The notes beneath the pieces were generated by a model. The model saw only the letters and a program-made list of their open reading frames with translations. It searched no databases and was not told where the DNA came from. From Oscheius onirici (lineage: Eukaryota; Nematoda; Chromadorea; Rhabditida; Rhabditidae): a stretch of DNA of 64,000 nt. Every line of letters starts with the position of its first letter. Within the stretch, counting starts at the first letter, position 1. The stretch is taken from NCBI GenBank assembly GCA_932521025.1, contig OW051469.1:7018398-7082397 (forward strand), written 5' to 3'. Shown here piece after piece: positions 33,501-46,800 of this stretch. The position numbers and the translations under genes are program-made.

Positions 33501-34178
33501 AACTAACTATAATTATGTAGGAGTAGTGGAAGTCGTTAGTTTTTTTTTAATGTTACCAGCAGCATTACTCATTTTCCCTAAAACTAAAGGTCAACTGTTG
33601 CATTCCCCCCTCCTAACTTCTCCCCATTGTGGCTCTATTTTAAGCCGTGGCCACTTCTTACCGACAATCCCCCTTGGCTTATAGTGGAAATTCGAGCTGG
33701 CAGGTAGTGATAGCTGAGACTAGTATACGTTCTGCTTCTACCCGTGTCCGACTTTATGTAATTTCTAGTCCCTTTCCCCGGGGACTGGTCGCTTATCCCA
33801 TTTAGAGAGTGAGTTGTCCCCATTGCCCCTATTGTCAGGTAATTTTCGAGTTATTTCCGCCCCGACTGATCAGACACTTGTGGCCACAAGAGAAAGAGAA
33901 CAGGTTTAAACCTTTCTAATTCTCGGCGATTCTTTTTTCGAGGACCTCGACCGACAGAATTGGCAACATTTCGAGAGAAACCGAAAGAGAGGGCTTCCGG
34001 AAATGGGAAAGGGATGGGTTGATGAGTCAGAAGAGGCTTAAAATGAAGGAGAAGAAAGGAATGTTAGTCCCGAGACTGATAGGAAGAGAGAAAACTGGGA
34101 CTAACCTTGAAAGACGTGTGTCTTCGAGACAACTCTGTCGATCAGACAGAACAGGAGGATGAGACACGCTGATCCCAT
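30584..34178 (-). CDS. Secreted EGF-like / laminin-G protein (upstream gene of a pair)
   Basis: Exon 34106-34178 encodes MGSACLILLFCLIDRVVSKT, a signal peptide, with a TTTTCCAG acceptor 10 nt upstream of the ATG. A 1.3-kb intron leads to exon 32649-32762, a Cys-rich EGF-like module (CDDALCAQLCLRINEDTYEC ... GIGCRC). Exons 32544-32608 and 32398-32501 follow. A laminin-G domain (31747-31330) has GILFFAGQFHGNDFISLALI, LYRGPFAMGVWHNVSIVR and EGIFVGGAPRN, ending GITGCIRK. A basic/acidic C-terminal tail (KERITKLEDVRKEDQFMEFD) stops at 30584-30586. A Helitron-like element sits in the intron at 31986-32357. Together with the next gene it may once have been a single multi-LamG gene. Confidence 0.7.
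31986..32357 (-). mobile_element. Helitron-like short element, copy 2 (intronic)
   Basis: Reverse complement of the 23680-24059 family: starts TCTATTTTAAATTGCTC, GTCTGTC-rich, then the same internal text (GGATAAGGAGGGGAGCTTTG) and ends with the GGAAGGGCG hairpin plus CAACCTTGTA. A precedes and T follows it. Confidence 0.65.
32763..34105. other. First intron of the upstream laminin-G gene
   Basis: 1.34 kb with no open frame or repeat recognised. Confidence 0.5.
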
Positions 34179-34924
34179 GACATGGACTCTGGAAAAGCTG
34201 GATAGTATGGGAATGGGAACGAGTCTGATGGGAGCTAACCAGGCGTTGTCATGACAGAAACTATCGATCAGAGCAGTGACCACGCCCCCTCCTCTTCGGG
34301 AGGTTCGAAGGACTTATTTTCAAGGAGCATCAAAAGCAAAACGACGTTAATTGGACGGCAAGTCTCTCTTTTGGCCACTTAGCAGACTGCCGCGCCTCAT
34401 TCGATGTGGCTGCGGGATTATCAGCGCCGACAAGAGGCTCTAAATAGGTGTCTTCCGGCCGTTTCATATTAGACAACTTGTCAGTCTTTTCTCTTTTTTT
34501 GCGGAATGGAATGTCGCTTGGACGCAACAGAGAACACTTCTGGTACAAGTTGGGCTTTTCTTCATTTCTGGTATTGTGAAAAAAAAGAAGGACTGGCTCA
34601 GACAACGATCCAGAAAGTCTCAAAATCGGTACTGCGGAGAAATATGAAAAACTTGGGAACTGTGCCTTGAGATTTTTGAAGCAGTGGGAATGAGCACTGA
34701 GAATGACTCATATTTTTTCCGGAGGGGACAAAAGTGGGGAAGAGGGTGGTCAATTGTTTTCTGCTGGGAAATAGTGAGTCAGACACAGTCTTCCAGTAGC
34801 TACTGTTCTCGAAAAAGGAACCTTGAAGACAAGAAGGAAACAAAGAGTTTGCCAGAGAACCTAACCCTTTGCCCCCATCGCCAATATAACAAGAGATGCG
34901 AGGATAATTTATTTTAAAAAGTTC
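34179..34924. other. Intergenic, no gene seen
   Basis: Short frames only. It holds the 5' flank of the laminin-G pair and the 3' flank of the SLC6 gene. Confidence 0.45.
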
Positions 34925-37533
34925 TTAAAGCGTGCGGAACCTCTTCTCCAGTTTCTCGGTCTGCTTGCGGTCTTCGGCTGAACGAGGCCCCCAGAGGTCG
35001 GGATTGGGACGGAAGACCGGCTTCCAGTTCTTCGACCGGGAGTACTGTTCGAAGACGCGGCGAAGAATCGTCACAGGGATGATGGCGATGATCCCGAGTC
35101 CTATCAGTACCGGCGGATCCGTCGGACGCCTCAGCTTGATCTCGGTGAATTTGAGCACGATGGCAAGGGAAATCTGAAGATGTTGAAGAAGAAACGATAG
35201 AAGCCTTACGATGAGGAGGAGAGGAATGACGAAGGCCCACATGCCAATGATGACCATTCTGGAGAAGTTGGCGAGCTCCTTCGACTCCACGTCCTGGTTT
35301 CTTCTGTTGGTCATCGTCATGATGTTGACGATGAGTCGCTTTCCTCCGTAGCACCAACAGACTGTGAAGAGTTCGGCCAAGATGATGCAGACCGTCATCA
35401 GCGGATAGATGAAGTTCTCCAGGCTGACCATCATCTCCAGACCATCTTCAGAGACGAACAGGAACGTCAGTCCGTAGGAGATGCAGATGACGAGGTGGAA
35501 GAACATCCTGCGGCCGAGACGGTTAGCGTAGGCCGGGTAGACCTCTGTGATCGTCGAGACGATGATCTCGGCTCTGACCACTTTGTTCATCACGGACAGC
35601 AGGATACCTGCAAGCAGTGTTTGGAACAGGACTAAGCCTTGGCATAGAGCAGCGACAGGGACATAGGACAAGAGACATCCATAATCTCCGGTCGTTCTGC
35701 TTTTCATGCTTGTTTCTGCATCTCTCCAACTTTGAACTGACGATGACAGCTGTCTTCCACTATCTAGCAAGCCCTTGACTCATGACAATTTTACCAGCTT
35801 CTTTCAGATTGATGAAGAGTTGAGCATGTTCTCCCACATTCTTTCCTGTTGCAGCCATTCACAAGGGTATATCCGCTGCATGATACTTGGGCGCATTCAG
35901 CACTTGGCGTTAGCTTGAAGACATAGACAGGAAATTGAACAGAGACACAGAAGCAGCCAGACACATGGCATAGACAACAAAGGAATGAAAAGAAAAGTAC
36001 CCATGGCTGAGAAGAGTCCGACCATGAAGGGTTCGTATTGCTTCAGCTGCTTCAGAGCCTGCATGAAGAGAGTCGTGTGGACCAACCGATGTCCCGTTCT
36101 GTAGAAGTAGATGTTTTTCTGATCATAGCTCGCTTTGTTGTAGAGGTCCTGATCTCCTTCAACGAGTCCCAGCATGTAAGAGTCAAGGAACATCGAATGA
36201 CCGACGGTGTAGAGAAGCGGGAAGAGACTGGTGACGACGACGATGATGACACAATCCATGGCCGGCGCATTCCGGAACTGGTACTGGGAACCGAGATAGA
36301 CCAGACCGCCCTGACCGATCCGAAGAGACAGGAGGACCTGAATTAAATAGATTTCGAAAATGGATAAATCTTACACAAATGACGGCGTTGGCGATAATCA
36401 GATGGGTGTCCGTGTAATTTGCGCTGCGGAGAATGTCGAAGAAGGCAAATTCCGGAGGAGAGACGAAAAAGAAGACGTAGATGAAGAAGATGAGGCCGGC
36501 CAGTGTGAAGACGATCGTGAAGCGGGCCAAGTTGGAGACAACCTTCTTTCCAGTCACACAAAGACCATATACAACCATCCAGGCCAGGAACATATTGCTA
36601 AAAATTCTTCAATAAAAGGAAACTAGCAAAGACTTACATGATGTAGTCTTCGGTGGGCCAGGTGACGTATTTCAAGGTTTTGTCGTCGATCCGAATGTTC
36701 CAGAGAAGGAATTGTCCCATCGACTCCCCTGTGAGCCACTTGGCAAAGTTGACTTGTCCAATTTCCTTCAAATTCCAGTGCGTTTCGGTTGCGTCGGGGA
36801 TTCCGTAGAGCAGCTCCGTTTGGTAGCAGAACGTTCCAATGGACTTGTACGCGTGTCCGAGCTCTTTGATCTGGTCCCAGCTCATGTCCTTGTACTGCTT
36901 CTGCAGCCTCTCGCAGCTGTGGTAGATCTCACGACAGTCGGCATCGTTGAAGTCGTTGTGGCAGCTGTGCCAAGGATGGGCGTTCGTGAAGATGTTGATG
37001 GCATTGGAGAAGAGAGACAGAAAGTAGTGCATCATCGAGTGGTCCGTGATCATGATGAAGAAGTTGAGCACAAGACCCACCACTCCGATTCCTGCCATGG
37101 CTGGAGCCATCTGCTTGAAGACGCTGTAGGCGTTGCAGGAGGTGAACTGTCCCAGAGCCAGTTCCATGTAGAGTAGAGGGAAACCGATAAAGACCATGGC
37201 GACGATGTAGGCGGCGGTGAACCAGAGTCCGTACCTGTCGAACTGGTGCATGTAGCAGATAATGGAGTCGTAGCCGAGCAGGAAGGCCAAGATGACGTAG
37301 TAGCTGCCGGCCTTGCTGTCCCAGAGATGACGTCGAGGCATCAGACGCGACAGCTTCATCAGCTGTAACTCCTCGATGGCCTCCTGGTCCTCTTCCGTCT
37401 GTAAGATCATGACATCTTCCGAAATGTCCGAGTCATCTTCTTCATCTTCAATCTTCTTCTTGCTCTCGACTATCTCCTTGTACGGAGTGGGAGTCGGCGT
37501 GGAGAGGTCCGGGCTCTTGGCGACACTCTTCAT
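34925..37533 (-). CDS. Divergent sodium:neurotransmitter symporter family (SLC6) protein
   Basis: Five exons (36638-37533, 36375-36597, 36001-36337, 35210-35607, 34925-35173) sum to 2103 bp, 700 aa. The N-terminal ~75 residues are cytoplasmic and acidic. TM1 begins GSYYVILAFLLGYDSIICYM but lacks the NxWRFPY signature of SLC6. TM2 has FPLLYMELALGQFTS, a clear family motif. The large outer loop holds paired Cys (CHNDFNDADCREIYHSC). TM5 to TM6 includes VLLSLRIGQGGLVYLGS (family consensus SLGxGWGGLxxYGS), and TM8 to TM9 VRAEIIVSTITEVYP (family E..I..I.D.YP). The fold is kept, but the substrate/ion site is altered, so transport may be lost or changed. Start chosen after a TTTTCAG acceptor 23 nt upstream; an extra 5' exon is possible. 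Confidence 0.85.
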
Positions 37534-37556
37534 TGGCGAGGCGACTGCCGTCGACA

Positions 37557-38833
37557 CTGAAAACAGAGTAGTGAGCAGAGTGGAGGGTGACAGAGACATA
37601 TACTGACAGTTAGGGTAGCAGAATTCGGTAAAAATGCTTCGGTAGAAAGAATGGACAGTACTTGGCACAACAATAGACGGAATGCAAGAGGGCTAGGTAA
37701 GGAAAGGGAACATCTAGAGAGAGAGAGAGACTAGAGTTGGGTAGATTTTTTGGACAGAAAAGACGGAAGAACATTGCTTACTCTATGTGGAGGCTTCTCT
37801 TGAAGGGCGCTGTCTGACGAATACCTTTGGAATTGAAAGGCCAAGTTAGATCTTTAACTTGTGAGAACTTTTGAAAAACTGTTGATAAAATTTGTTTATA
37901 AATTTTTGATATCTTTCAGTTTTGAGATGGACGAGATTACTTGAAAGACTTCAATGGTATGCTTTTTAGAGTTGCGAAGTTTGGATTTAGAGAACAGGAA
38001 CTACGAGAGACTGGCCAACTTTATAATGTTTAGACTCATCCAGAAGACGTGATAATTGTCACTTCATGCAAATCAGATTTCTCAACTCTTTCGCATCTTT
38101 CCCCTTCTCCTGACAACATCAGAAGACCATCTGCTCAATGAACCTTTACACCATTTCTCTCCTTTTCTGTCTGCATACTTCGCTGTGTTTTTTTTCCATT
38201 TCTCACAGAGAAGATATGTGATCACTTCTGTAAAAACCAATTTTATATAGCCAACAGCCGACAGCAATCCCAATGAACTGGAAACAAAAAGATAAATTTC
38301 GACGTTTGAATACGCGCACAGAAGGATACTGTAGGTAATGGGCGGTATTTTGAATCGGTGAAAAAGTGAAACTGTTTCGTATTTTCCCGTGAAATTGTTT
38401 CCCTCTCGTATTTTCCCGTTTTCTTCCTGAAAAATTCTCCTCTTTTTCTTTTCCCACACAATTTTAGCCCTTTTGTTTGTAAAAACTGCTGTTCGTGTTG
38501 CATTTGGCGCCCGGACGTTTGTACTTTTCGAAAGTTGTTGATGTTGACATTACACTCGCCGCGTTACTCTGGAACGTTCGTTCTGGGGGAACTTTTCCTA
38601 TTTTTCTTATGCAATAATATTTTATACCGATACTTCTGTCTTTTGTTCCCATTTGATTGTCAACACGAGACGCCTCTCCTCTAAACAATGCCTCGTGTCT
38701 CGACGCGAATTTCTGCCCGCAGTGACGAAAGGTCTAGAATTAGCGCAATCAGCTGCTTCTTATCGGCTCTTTCTGACAAAAGCCTTCTCTGAATCAGTTT
38801 TTCATTCACAGGTTATCGATTCAGCGACGAAAA
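37557..38833. other. Intergenic between SLC6 and MLF genes
   Basis: No supported exon. Contains a short AG run near 37712-37730. Divergent promoters of the two flanking genes must lie here; no motif is identifiable by eye. Confidence 0.45.
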
Positions 38834-40185
38834 ATGTTCGGAGGTGACGATCCATTCGGTTTCAATATGTTCGGGTAAGTTGTTGTTTGTTCCACAGTTT
38901 TAACCACAAAATCATGTTTTCCAACTATTATATACCTCATTTTTTCAGTCACATGCACCGTCAAATGCGAGAAATGGATCAGATGATGGACGCAATGGTG
39001 AATCCATTCGGAATGACTCGCCAGATGCCCATGCATCCGATGCTTCAGAACCGCATTCAACAGAGGTCGGACGATGAGGAAATGGGCGTCGCCATGCCTA
39101 TGATGCACCCCTTTGGCAATTTCGGAGGCATTTTCGGCAATATGGTAAGACAGTTTCTGTTCTTCGCGAAGCAAATGTCAGCTTTCAAATGGGAAGTACT
39201 GTACGCCTTCTTCTTTTGCTCAGCGAATGGCGTTGTCGTTAGGTTTTGGTAGTTATTAAATCTTTTAGCTTACTTATCATGGCAGCATTGGATACTCACT
39301 CGTTGAAAAACGTTCAGTTCTACGATATTCGCCTATTCCTGGGCATAAATAATAAAGTTCACAAACGTTCCAGAGAAAACAAGAAACTTTATCAGCTGCA
39401 AAGCGGCATATGAGCGTTTTTCATAAAACGAAACTTTTATCGCAGTTTTTACGTTAAGTTTTTCGCTCAGTGAAAGTCAAAACTTGCAAGAAATGAATTT
39501 ACTTAGTCTCTACCGTTTCCAGAACAATCTACAGCAGAGGGCCATGAGTGACCCGGATTCGCACGTCTTCGTCCAGTCTACAACGATCACCTTCGATCCT
39601 CATGGAAGGCAGAGGGTTGTGACGAATTCGACTAGAAAAGCCGGCGATGTCCGAGAGGATAGACGACGAATTCGTGATCACGAGACCGATGAGATGGAAA
39701 TTGGACACGCCATCGGCAACAGAAAGCACTATATCGAGAAGAAGAGGGACAAAGACGGACGTGTCCGAAGTCAGCAGCGATTCGTGAATATGGACGAAGG
39801 TTCTTTGTTTTTGGACTATCAATTATAGTTTTTCGTTCAGCTGATGCGGCCGACTTTGACAAAGAGTTCCATTCTCGTGCTCGCGACAACTTCGGCGGAA
39901 GGTTACCCCTATTTTCAGCAGGTGATAATAAAAAAATTTAGATACAACCAAAACTCTGGTCATGCATCTCTGACCGACGGATCTCCTGGAAGTAGCCGTC
40001 ATTCTCGACGTTCTACCCAATCTGTTCACGAGCCGAATGCTCCAATTGTGACCCTTCCCGAGGAAGAAGAAGATCCAAGGGATACCCGTGAATCTAGTCG
40101 TTCCCATACTGGTCCCATAATCCGCGAAATCAGTGACGAGGAAGCCGCTTCGCATATTCCAAAGCGTCGTCGTGGATTCTTTTAA
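38834..40185 (+). CDS. mlf: Myeloid leukemia factor (MLF1/MLF2) homologue
   Basis: Exons 38834-38874, 38949-39144, 39523-39799, 39841-39901 and 39942-40185 total 819 bp, 272 aa. The start MFGGDDPFGFNMFG and Met-rich helix HRQMREMDQMMDAMVNPFGM match the MLF N-terminus. The conserved core follows: VFVQSTTITFDPHGRQRV, then REDRRRIRDHETDEMEIGHA, IGNRKHYIEKKRDKDGRVRS and DEADAADFDKEFHSRARDNF. The C-terminus is acidic then basic (PKRRRGFF), a possible nuclear signal. MLF proteins shuttle between nucleus and cytoplasm and act in transcription and proteostasis. A CGATTCAG acceptor lies 9 nt upstream of the ATG. No damage seen. Confidence 0.93.
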
Positions 40186-40864
40186 ATTTCTTTCTCCTCT
40201 TCCCCTGAAAATTTGGCCATAACTTGCTTTCTCTTCATTCGCAATGCTTTTAGCACCCCCAACAGTGCAGGGATATTAGAAATGGTTAGTGTTATTCAAA
40301 TCGTGTAGTCAGTCCCCAGAATTTGTACATTAACCGTTGACCCGGAAGGCACTTGTCTCGTATATTATTTGTATCTTGAATAAAACCTACATTTCTTCCT
40401 GTTTTTACATAAACGCCCAAAAAAGCAGTTTAAATCAGACCTGTGTCCTGCCAGCCTGGCTGTTCCTCTTTTTGTCCGTCTCTGGTCTTGGCGCGACGCG
40501 GTCGGCAAGGCTGAGGAAGTGTGGATTGCGCCTGGAACTGAAAACAATCCGTCTCTAGTGCTTTTTCTTGGAAAAAGATACTTTTCAGAGATTTTCGGCG
40601 TGATCACCATTTCTTCACGTGTTATCTACAGATTTCGACTGCTGTAATGCTCTTCTAGCTCCAAATATGTTTATTCCAGTAAGTTTTCGTCGTTTGTCCC
40701 CGTTCACAAGGAAATTCACGTCCTGGAGCGAAATATAGGTCGAAAAGTCGGCATTACCAGTTCTGTTCACCGTTCGTGTTGTATTTTAACGTCGAACAGA
40801 TCAATTGTATCTTTTTTGTCATTTTGTAGTATACGCAGAACATTTTAAGCTGCAACGTCCATAT
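40186..40864. other. Intergenic / possible RIC1 5' exon
   Basis: ATG at 40667 reads MFIP then GTAAGT. RIC1 proteins commonly begin MYF-, so this could be the true first exon, but its phase does not join cleanly to the next visible coding segment. Confidence 0.35.
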
Positions 40865-43800
40865 ATGTCTGAATTCCAGGTAGATAGAGAAACCTACCTC
40901 CGTTTGCCTTCGATCGAAGGAGTTCCGGCCAAAAGACCCGTCGTGGCCATAACCTCGAATCGAGAAAAGACCTTTATTGCCACCGCGACAGAAGATGCTC
41001 TTTATATCTGGCTAGCAAACGTTTGTTTCACCTTCTTCGTGTTTCCACAGGCGAATTTCAGCCACAGCTTCTTCTGTGTGTCCTCTCCTTCTCCAAGAAT
41101 GACATTGCCGAGAAGGGAAAGCTCCGAAAGATCTACTGGCGATACGACTCTTCTGCCATCGTTGCCATTGTAATTTGACCCATTTTTGTAAACGAGCCTT
41201 TTTTAGACCTCTACCAACCATATCCTAATTTATCGTGTCGACATATCCGAAGAAAATGTCTACAATTTAACCGATAACTCCAAATACAGGAGATCTGCTC
41301 AGGTGAGAACTTCTTTCCTGGTTAACTTTTTAAATCTGTTTTAGGAGTTATTTCTACGCGGACATCGTCCTTCCGTCAGTCTCTTCCCGGCTGTGATTGT
41401 GAATCTGGCAGCTCCGGCTACGTGGTGAGTATTTTCTTCGTTTATTCATACAGCTTTCGTACATTGTGACTCTGTAAAGCAGAAGAGACGCGCTAAGCAA
41501 AAGTCAAAAAAAATATTTTAGTCCGTTTCCATATTGACGAAGCAGGTTTTTTTTCAGACGATTCAATAAACAAATCGTCACGCATGGTCATAACTACCGT
41601 ATCCCTTCTAACTGTTTGTTTCCAGCTGTGTTCCACTGCGAGAAGAGCTCTTCGTCTGCGTGAAGAACGGCTACAGTCACCACATTTCCTGGGAAGGCGC
41701 TGTCCGAACCGATTTTTCCATTCGACTGGCCTCAGTGCCATTTGCCCATGATCAGCTGCAGTCCAAACGTTCGTTCTTATTCTGATCTCTATATTTTACG
41801 TTTTCTTTTCAGCAGAATACATAAACGACAATACGACGCACGTCGTCGACGCCGTCTATGCTCCGCTAATCGGCGGATATTGCATAGTTTTGTCTGATGG
41901 CCGAGCGGCGCTGCTAACGTCTTCAGATCCTCGATTCCATCCAAACGTGAGCTTTTTTTTATATCCTGTAAAAACAAATCTAGAGTCTTCTCGGAGTCTG
42001 GGTCAATAACATCAAAGACGCTCTCTGTACCGACGTCAATCACAAATTCCGTCTCCTGATGTTCGGCTGTTTAAACGGCGAGATTGCCGCCTTCCATCTC
42101 GACGATACAAACGGATCGCTGGTTCAGACTTTCCGCGTTCCTCTGAGCGTCATAGACGGGCCAGGTTGGTGATTTTCTTCTATTCTTAAAAGAATTCTTC
42201 AGAAATTTCGAGCTGTTCGCTCTCCTGCACTCGGGTGACAGTTCTACCGAACGGCAGCGCCTTCGCTGCAGTTTGGAGCAACCAGCCGTCCGAAGAGAGC
42301 AAAGTTCTTCCTCCAACCGCGGCTATTTTCAGCCCGTTCGGAGCCCAGCTTTGGTGTTCTTTGGAAGGAGTGACCGACTTGTAATTATGCTGTCTTTTCT
42401 CTCTCAAACTCCATTCAGGGGCGGACCATCTTCGCTGGCGTATACCACCGTCGAGTGGGGAACCGAGGGCTATCAGCTGTGGCTTGGACGAACAGATGGA
42501 CTCGGCTTGCAGTCACTGGTCAGATTTGCGGCAGCTTGCAATCCAGTCATGGTAAGGAAACGTTTTCGACTGTTGGAAAGGCATTTAATGTGGTAGACTT
42601 GAATAAGCAGATAACTTTCCTTCAGGAGCACAAATCCAGAAAAGTTTCCAGCTTTTTCAAATAAAAAAAGTAAAAGTACTTACGGAAAAAGACAAGATTC
42701 TCTTGTTCCAACAAAAACAGATTACCGTTACAATATTGAATAAAACTTAGTTTTTGACAAGACAAGCCAGTTGGAATATTTATTCAATAGTAGAATGTTG
42801 CTTCTGTTGTGGCAGCTCGAGTTTTCTACAGAAAGATGGAGTTTAAGCGACAGAGGGTGGGACTTTTATCTTCTTTTTCTTCTAAACAGTCAATTTACCC
42901 AATTTCCAGGAGCACCACGATCGTGTAGTCCTTCTGTCCAGTTCGAACGTCCTAATCAGTCCTCCGAGAGAGCGAGAGCCAGCTGCCAGTGCTCCGCATG
43001 CCGTCTGGATGTCCAACACCTACCCGAATGAGTACATTTCAGCCAATTGGCCTATTCGGGTGAGAAATTCTCTCAGTTATCCATAAAAATAAATCAAGTT
43101 TGCTTCATTGGACGTCGAGGGAAAGAACCTAGCCATAGCTGGAAATCGCGGTCTGGCGCATTGCAACATCATCACGGGAAGGTGGAAAATATTCGGGAAT
43201 GAGAGTCAGGAGAGGGACATCTACGTGACGGGAGGAATCATCGTCTGGGATGGCACAATCGGCGTCGCTTGCTCGGAAAACGACAGCACCAAGGAACTGC
43301 TTCGATTCTACCCGATCAGCACGAAACTCGATAATCGATTCGCCTCCGTCTTGGACACGGAATGTCGAGTCTTACAGATGAATTTGAGGTCTTTTTATTA
43401 TTTTCCTCAGAATAAATTCAATTTTAGGGACGATGCTCTGGTGACATTCGACGTGGAATGTCGGATCTTGTTGTACAAGCTCAATCGAACAGATGACCCG
43501 AAAGTGGCCGATTCTTACGCTCAGGCAAGTCTTTTTTTGTCTACAATACTGAAAATGATGAAAAGGCAGCTCTTTTCAAGCTAATTTTGATCTGAATCTG
43601 ACGAAATAACCTGGATAGTTGTTCTCTTTCTAGTTACGTTTTAAAAATCAAAGCTGTCTAAGAACGCCCAGGCTTTAAGACTAGTGAAGACACGATATTC
43701 TTGACATAGAAATCAACAAAACATTCATTTTCAGGTCTCACTGGACAGAATAGCCGAAATCCGAGTCGGAGACCTAATTCCCCACGCAGCCTGTCTCGTC

Positions 43801-46800
43801 TCCCTCCAACTTACTCATCTCAATTTGGATACAGGTTCTTTTGTATAATTGCCATAACTTAGTAATTTTAGGCGGAGGAACATTCATTCCGGGCGTGGAC
43901 ACGGTCCTGGTAAATGTCTCCGGCAAGTTGATCACGTTGAGTCCGAAGAAGTCGGCTACACATGACGAGGAGCGATTCCATCTGAATCAGCCGATAATGG
44001 TGGCCAGTTTCGTCGAGCAGATCTGGCATGATCGAATGCGGACGGCGAGTCTGATTCCGGCCGAGGAAACGGCCATCCTGTCGAATGCGCTCTGGATCAA
44101 CTGTGGATCGAAGGGGATGCGTGTCTGGCTGCCGCTGCTGCCAGGAAGAAAGGCCCAAAATGCACAAGAATCGTCGTTCATTTCCAAAAGAATTATGTTG
44201 CCGTACGAACTGGGCATCTATCCTGTTGGTAAGCACTTTTGGTCGTATAACTATGTGAGCGCAGATTCAGAAAACTGAGTATTTTAACAAAATGGAGACG
44301 TTTGTTTGTTCCATAAATCATTTTCCAGCGACCTGCATCAAAATCGAGTAGCATGGTCTTTTCATTTCCATCAGACGAATGTTTGCTAGACAATTCAAAA
44401 CTCAAACTGTTAGGACTGTTTTATCTTGTGAGATCAAAGTGGTTATAACTAGAAAATTGAGTGAAATATCTCTCAAAACCACTACATTTTCAGTAATCTA
44501 CTCGGCCGACTGTCTAGCCGTAGGAGTGGAGACGGTCCGAATGCAGCTGAATCTTCACGGCGGCAAGCTGCTCTCCTACTACAATCTCAACCGGAACAGC
44601 GAGATTTTCGTACATCATCTGCTCCGTCAGCTGCTGAAAAGAAATCTCGGAATGTTTGCTCTGGAAGTGGCCGGAGCCTGCCGTCGTCTTCCCTATTTCT
44701 CTCACTCGCTGGAACTTCTTCTACATGGCGTTTTAGAAGAAGAGGCGACGAGCAGCGAGCCTATTCCCGACCCGCTTCTGCCCCGATGTGTCGCCTTTAT
44801 TCGTGAATTTCCCGAATATTTAAAGACCGTCGCTCATTGTTCACGAAAAACCGAACTGGCTCTTTGGCCGACCCTTTTTGCCGTTACCGGCTCTCCCAAT
44901 GACCTTTTCGAAGTAACTTCAATTCACTGTTTTGCCAAAAATAACTAAATTTAGACGTGCATGCGAGATGGACAGCTTCAAACCGCGGCCAGCTATCTCA
45001 TCGTGCTTCAGAGTCTGGAACATTCGCAGCAGAGCCAGGAACAGCTGTTCCGCCTTTTGAGAGAAGCCCTATCGGCCGGAGAATGGACCATAGCGAGGGA
45101 CATTATCAGATTCGCCAATTCGATAGATGCCGATGATATGGATAGTCCGGCCAGGTTGGTGTCTGTCACGCCCAATTGCGCTCTCTTGTACACAGCCCAG
45201 CCCTTAGGGTCAGCACCTGTTTAAAGGTGTTATATACTGTTTTGAATTCCCTCGTTACTTTGGGTCCCGTCACGATCCCCAATTTATTTATTTATACGTA
45301 TCCTAACTCAGATAATATATCTGTAGGGGAAGAGACTTCTATCGTTGGGTAGTCATCCAACTGCCAACCTTCTGAACTCTGTTCGGGACAATTTTCTGGC
45401 TGTAGATGCAAAAGTTGGCCCAGCTTTAGTAGAAAGTAGGTTCCTCCATCTGTGTGGTGGTCGTTCAGCTGCTCTTGCCCGATTCGGTGACCATTCTTCT
45501 ACGATTTTCGTCCAGCTATCTCCGTCCTCATTCGACACTTTCCAAGCCCAATCAAACAGTCTTCTCTTGTATTCATCTACGACGTCCCCAATTTACCCGC
45601 CAAAACAGGCACCCTTCAAATCTCCCTGTTGTTCCCGAAATTCTGATTTGTGTCTCTGCTTATTGCAGAAGTATTATTGCTATATTCTTTTCCACAAATA
45701 AATATCCAAGACTCCAAAGTGTTTCTTCGATATCTATTACTTTCCTCGCATCGCAACATAACAGTGGCGATCAGGAATTTGGAAAGAACTCGTGTAGGTG
45801 ATAAACGTGAGTTATCAGCCAACAAGACACTTGTTCGCCCCTCAAACAAGTCGGTAGAGACTAGAGTTTGAAGCGACCTCACGTGGAGGGTTCTATCGCT
45901 GAAAAACTCGAAAACTTGGCTAGGACTTGATAAGGACATAGAAAAGTTTGTCAAAGACTGCGAAAATTGTCAAAAGGCAGCCAAGTCGCCAACAAAAGTG
46001 TCTCTATCGCCGTGGCCGACCCCTGACAAGGTTTGGCAATGAATTCACATAGATTATTGTGGTCCGGTGGACGGAATGTTCATCCTCGTCATTGTTGATG
46101 CGCTTTCTAAGTGGCCGGAGGCTATCATCAAAATCTACTACGGCAAAAACAACAGTTAAAATTCCGCTGAGTGTATTCTCGAGATTTGGGATGCCGGAAA
46201 CAATAGTTTCGGACAACAGCACTAATTTTTGCTCTTGGCATATCGCTCCACTCCAAACGAGTCTCTAAATGGAAGAGCTCCAGCTGAATCATTCCTCGAC
46301 AGAAGGTTGAGAACTCGTTTCTCGTTTATCAAACCTTCTGAAGCACACACGAATTGTCAACAGTCACGCGACAATTCTATAAAAAATCAGTTCGACAAAA
46401 AGCACGGCGTACAAGAACGTGTATTCGAACCCGATGATCCTGTTTGGATCAAGAAATACCACAAGAACTCCTACAGATGGATTCCACGTAAAGTAAAAGA
46501 GAGAATCGGTCGAGTCAACTACCAAGTAACGACCGAATATGGCGAAACCAAAGTCTTCCATGGAAATCAAATGAGAAAGCGTGAAACTGGTAGCCAACCG
46601 AAAGAGAACAAGTTTCTCCGGACGATGCTCTACACTTTCGACATCAATCGTTCTTGTCATAACTTTCCATGAACATTGGAGGAGTGTGATCGGCCGGAAG
46701 TTGGACGGATTGTTCGGATCTCCTGTCTTGTATAGCAGCTTCACCATTCCTTCTGTCAATTCGGGCGGTATGTCATCTCCTCTCTTCCCTCGACATTTTC

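Noticed and set aside
36712-37176. 154-aa + strand frame
   Set aside because: Antisense shadow of the largest SLC6 exon.
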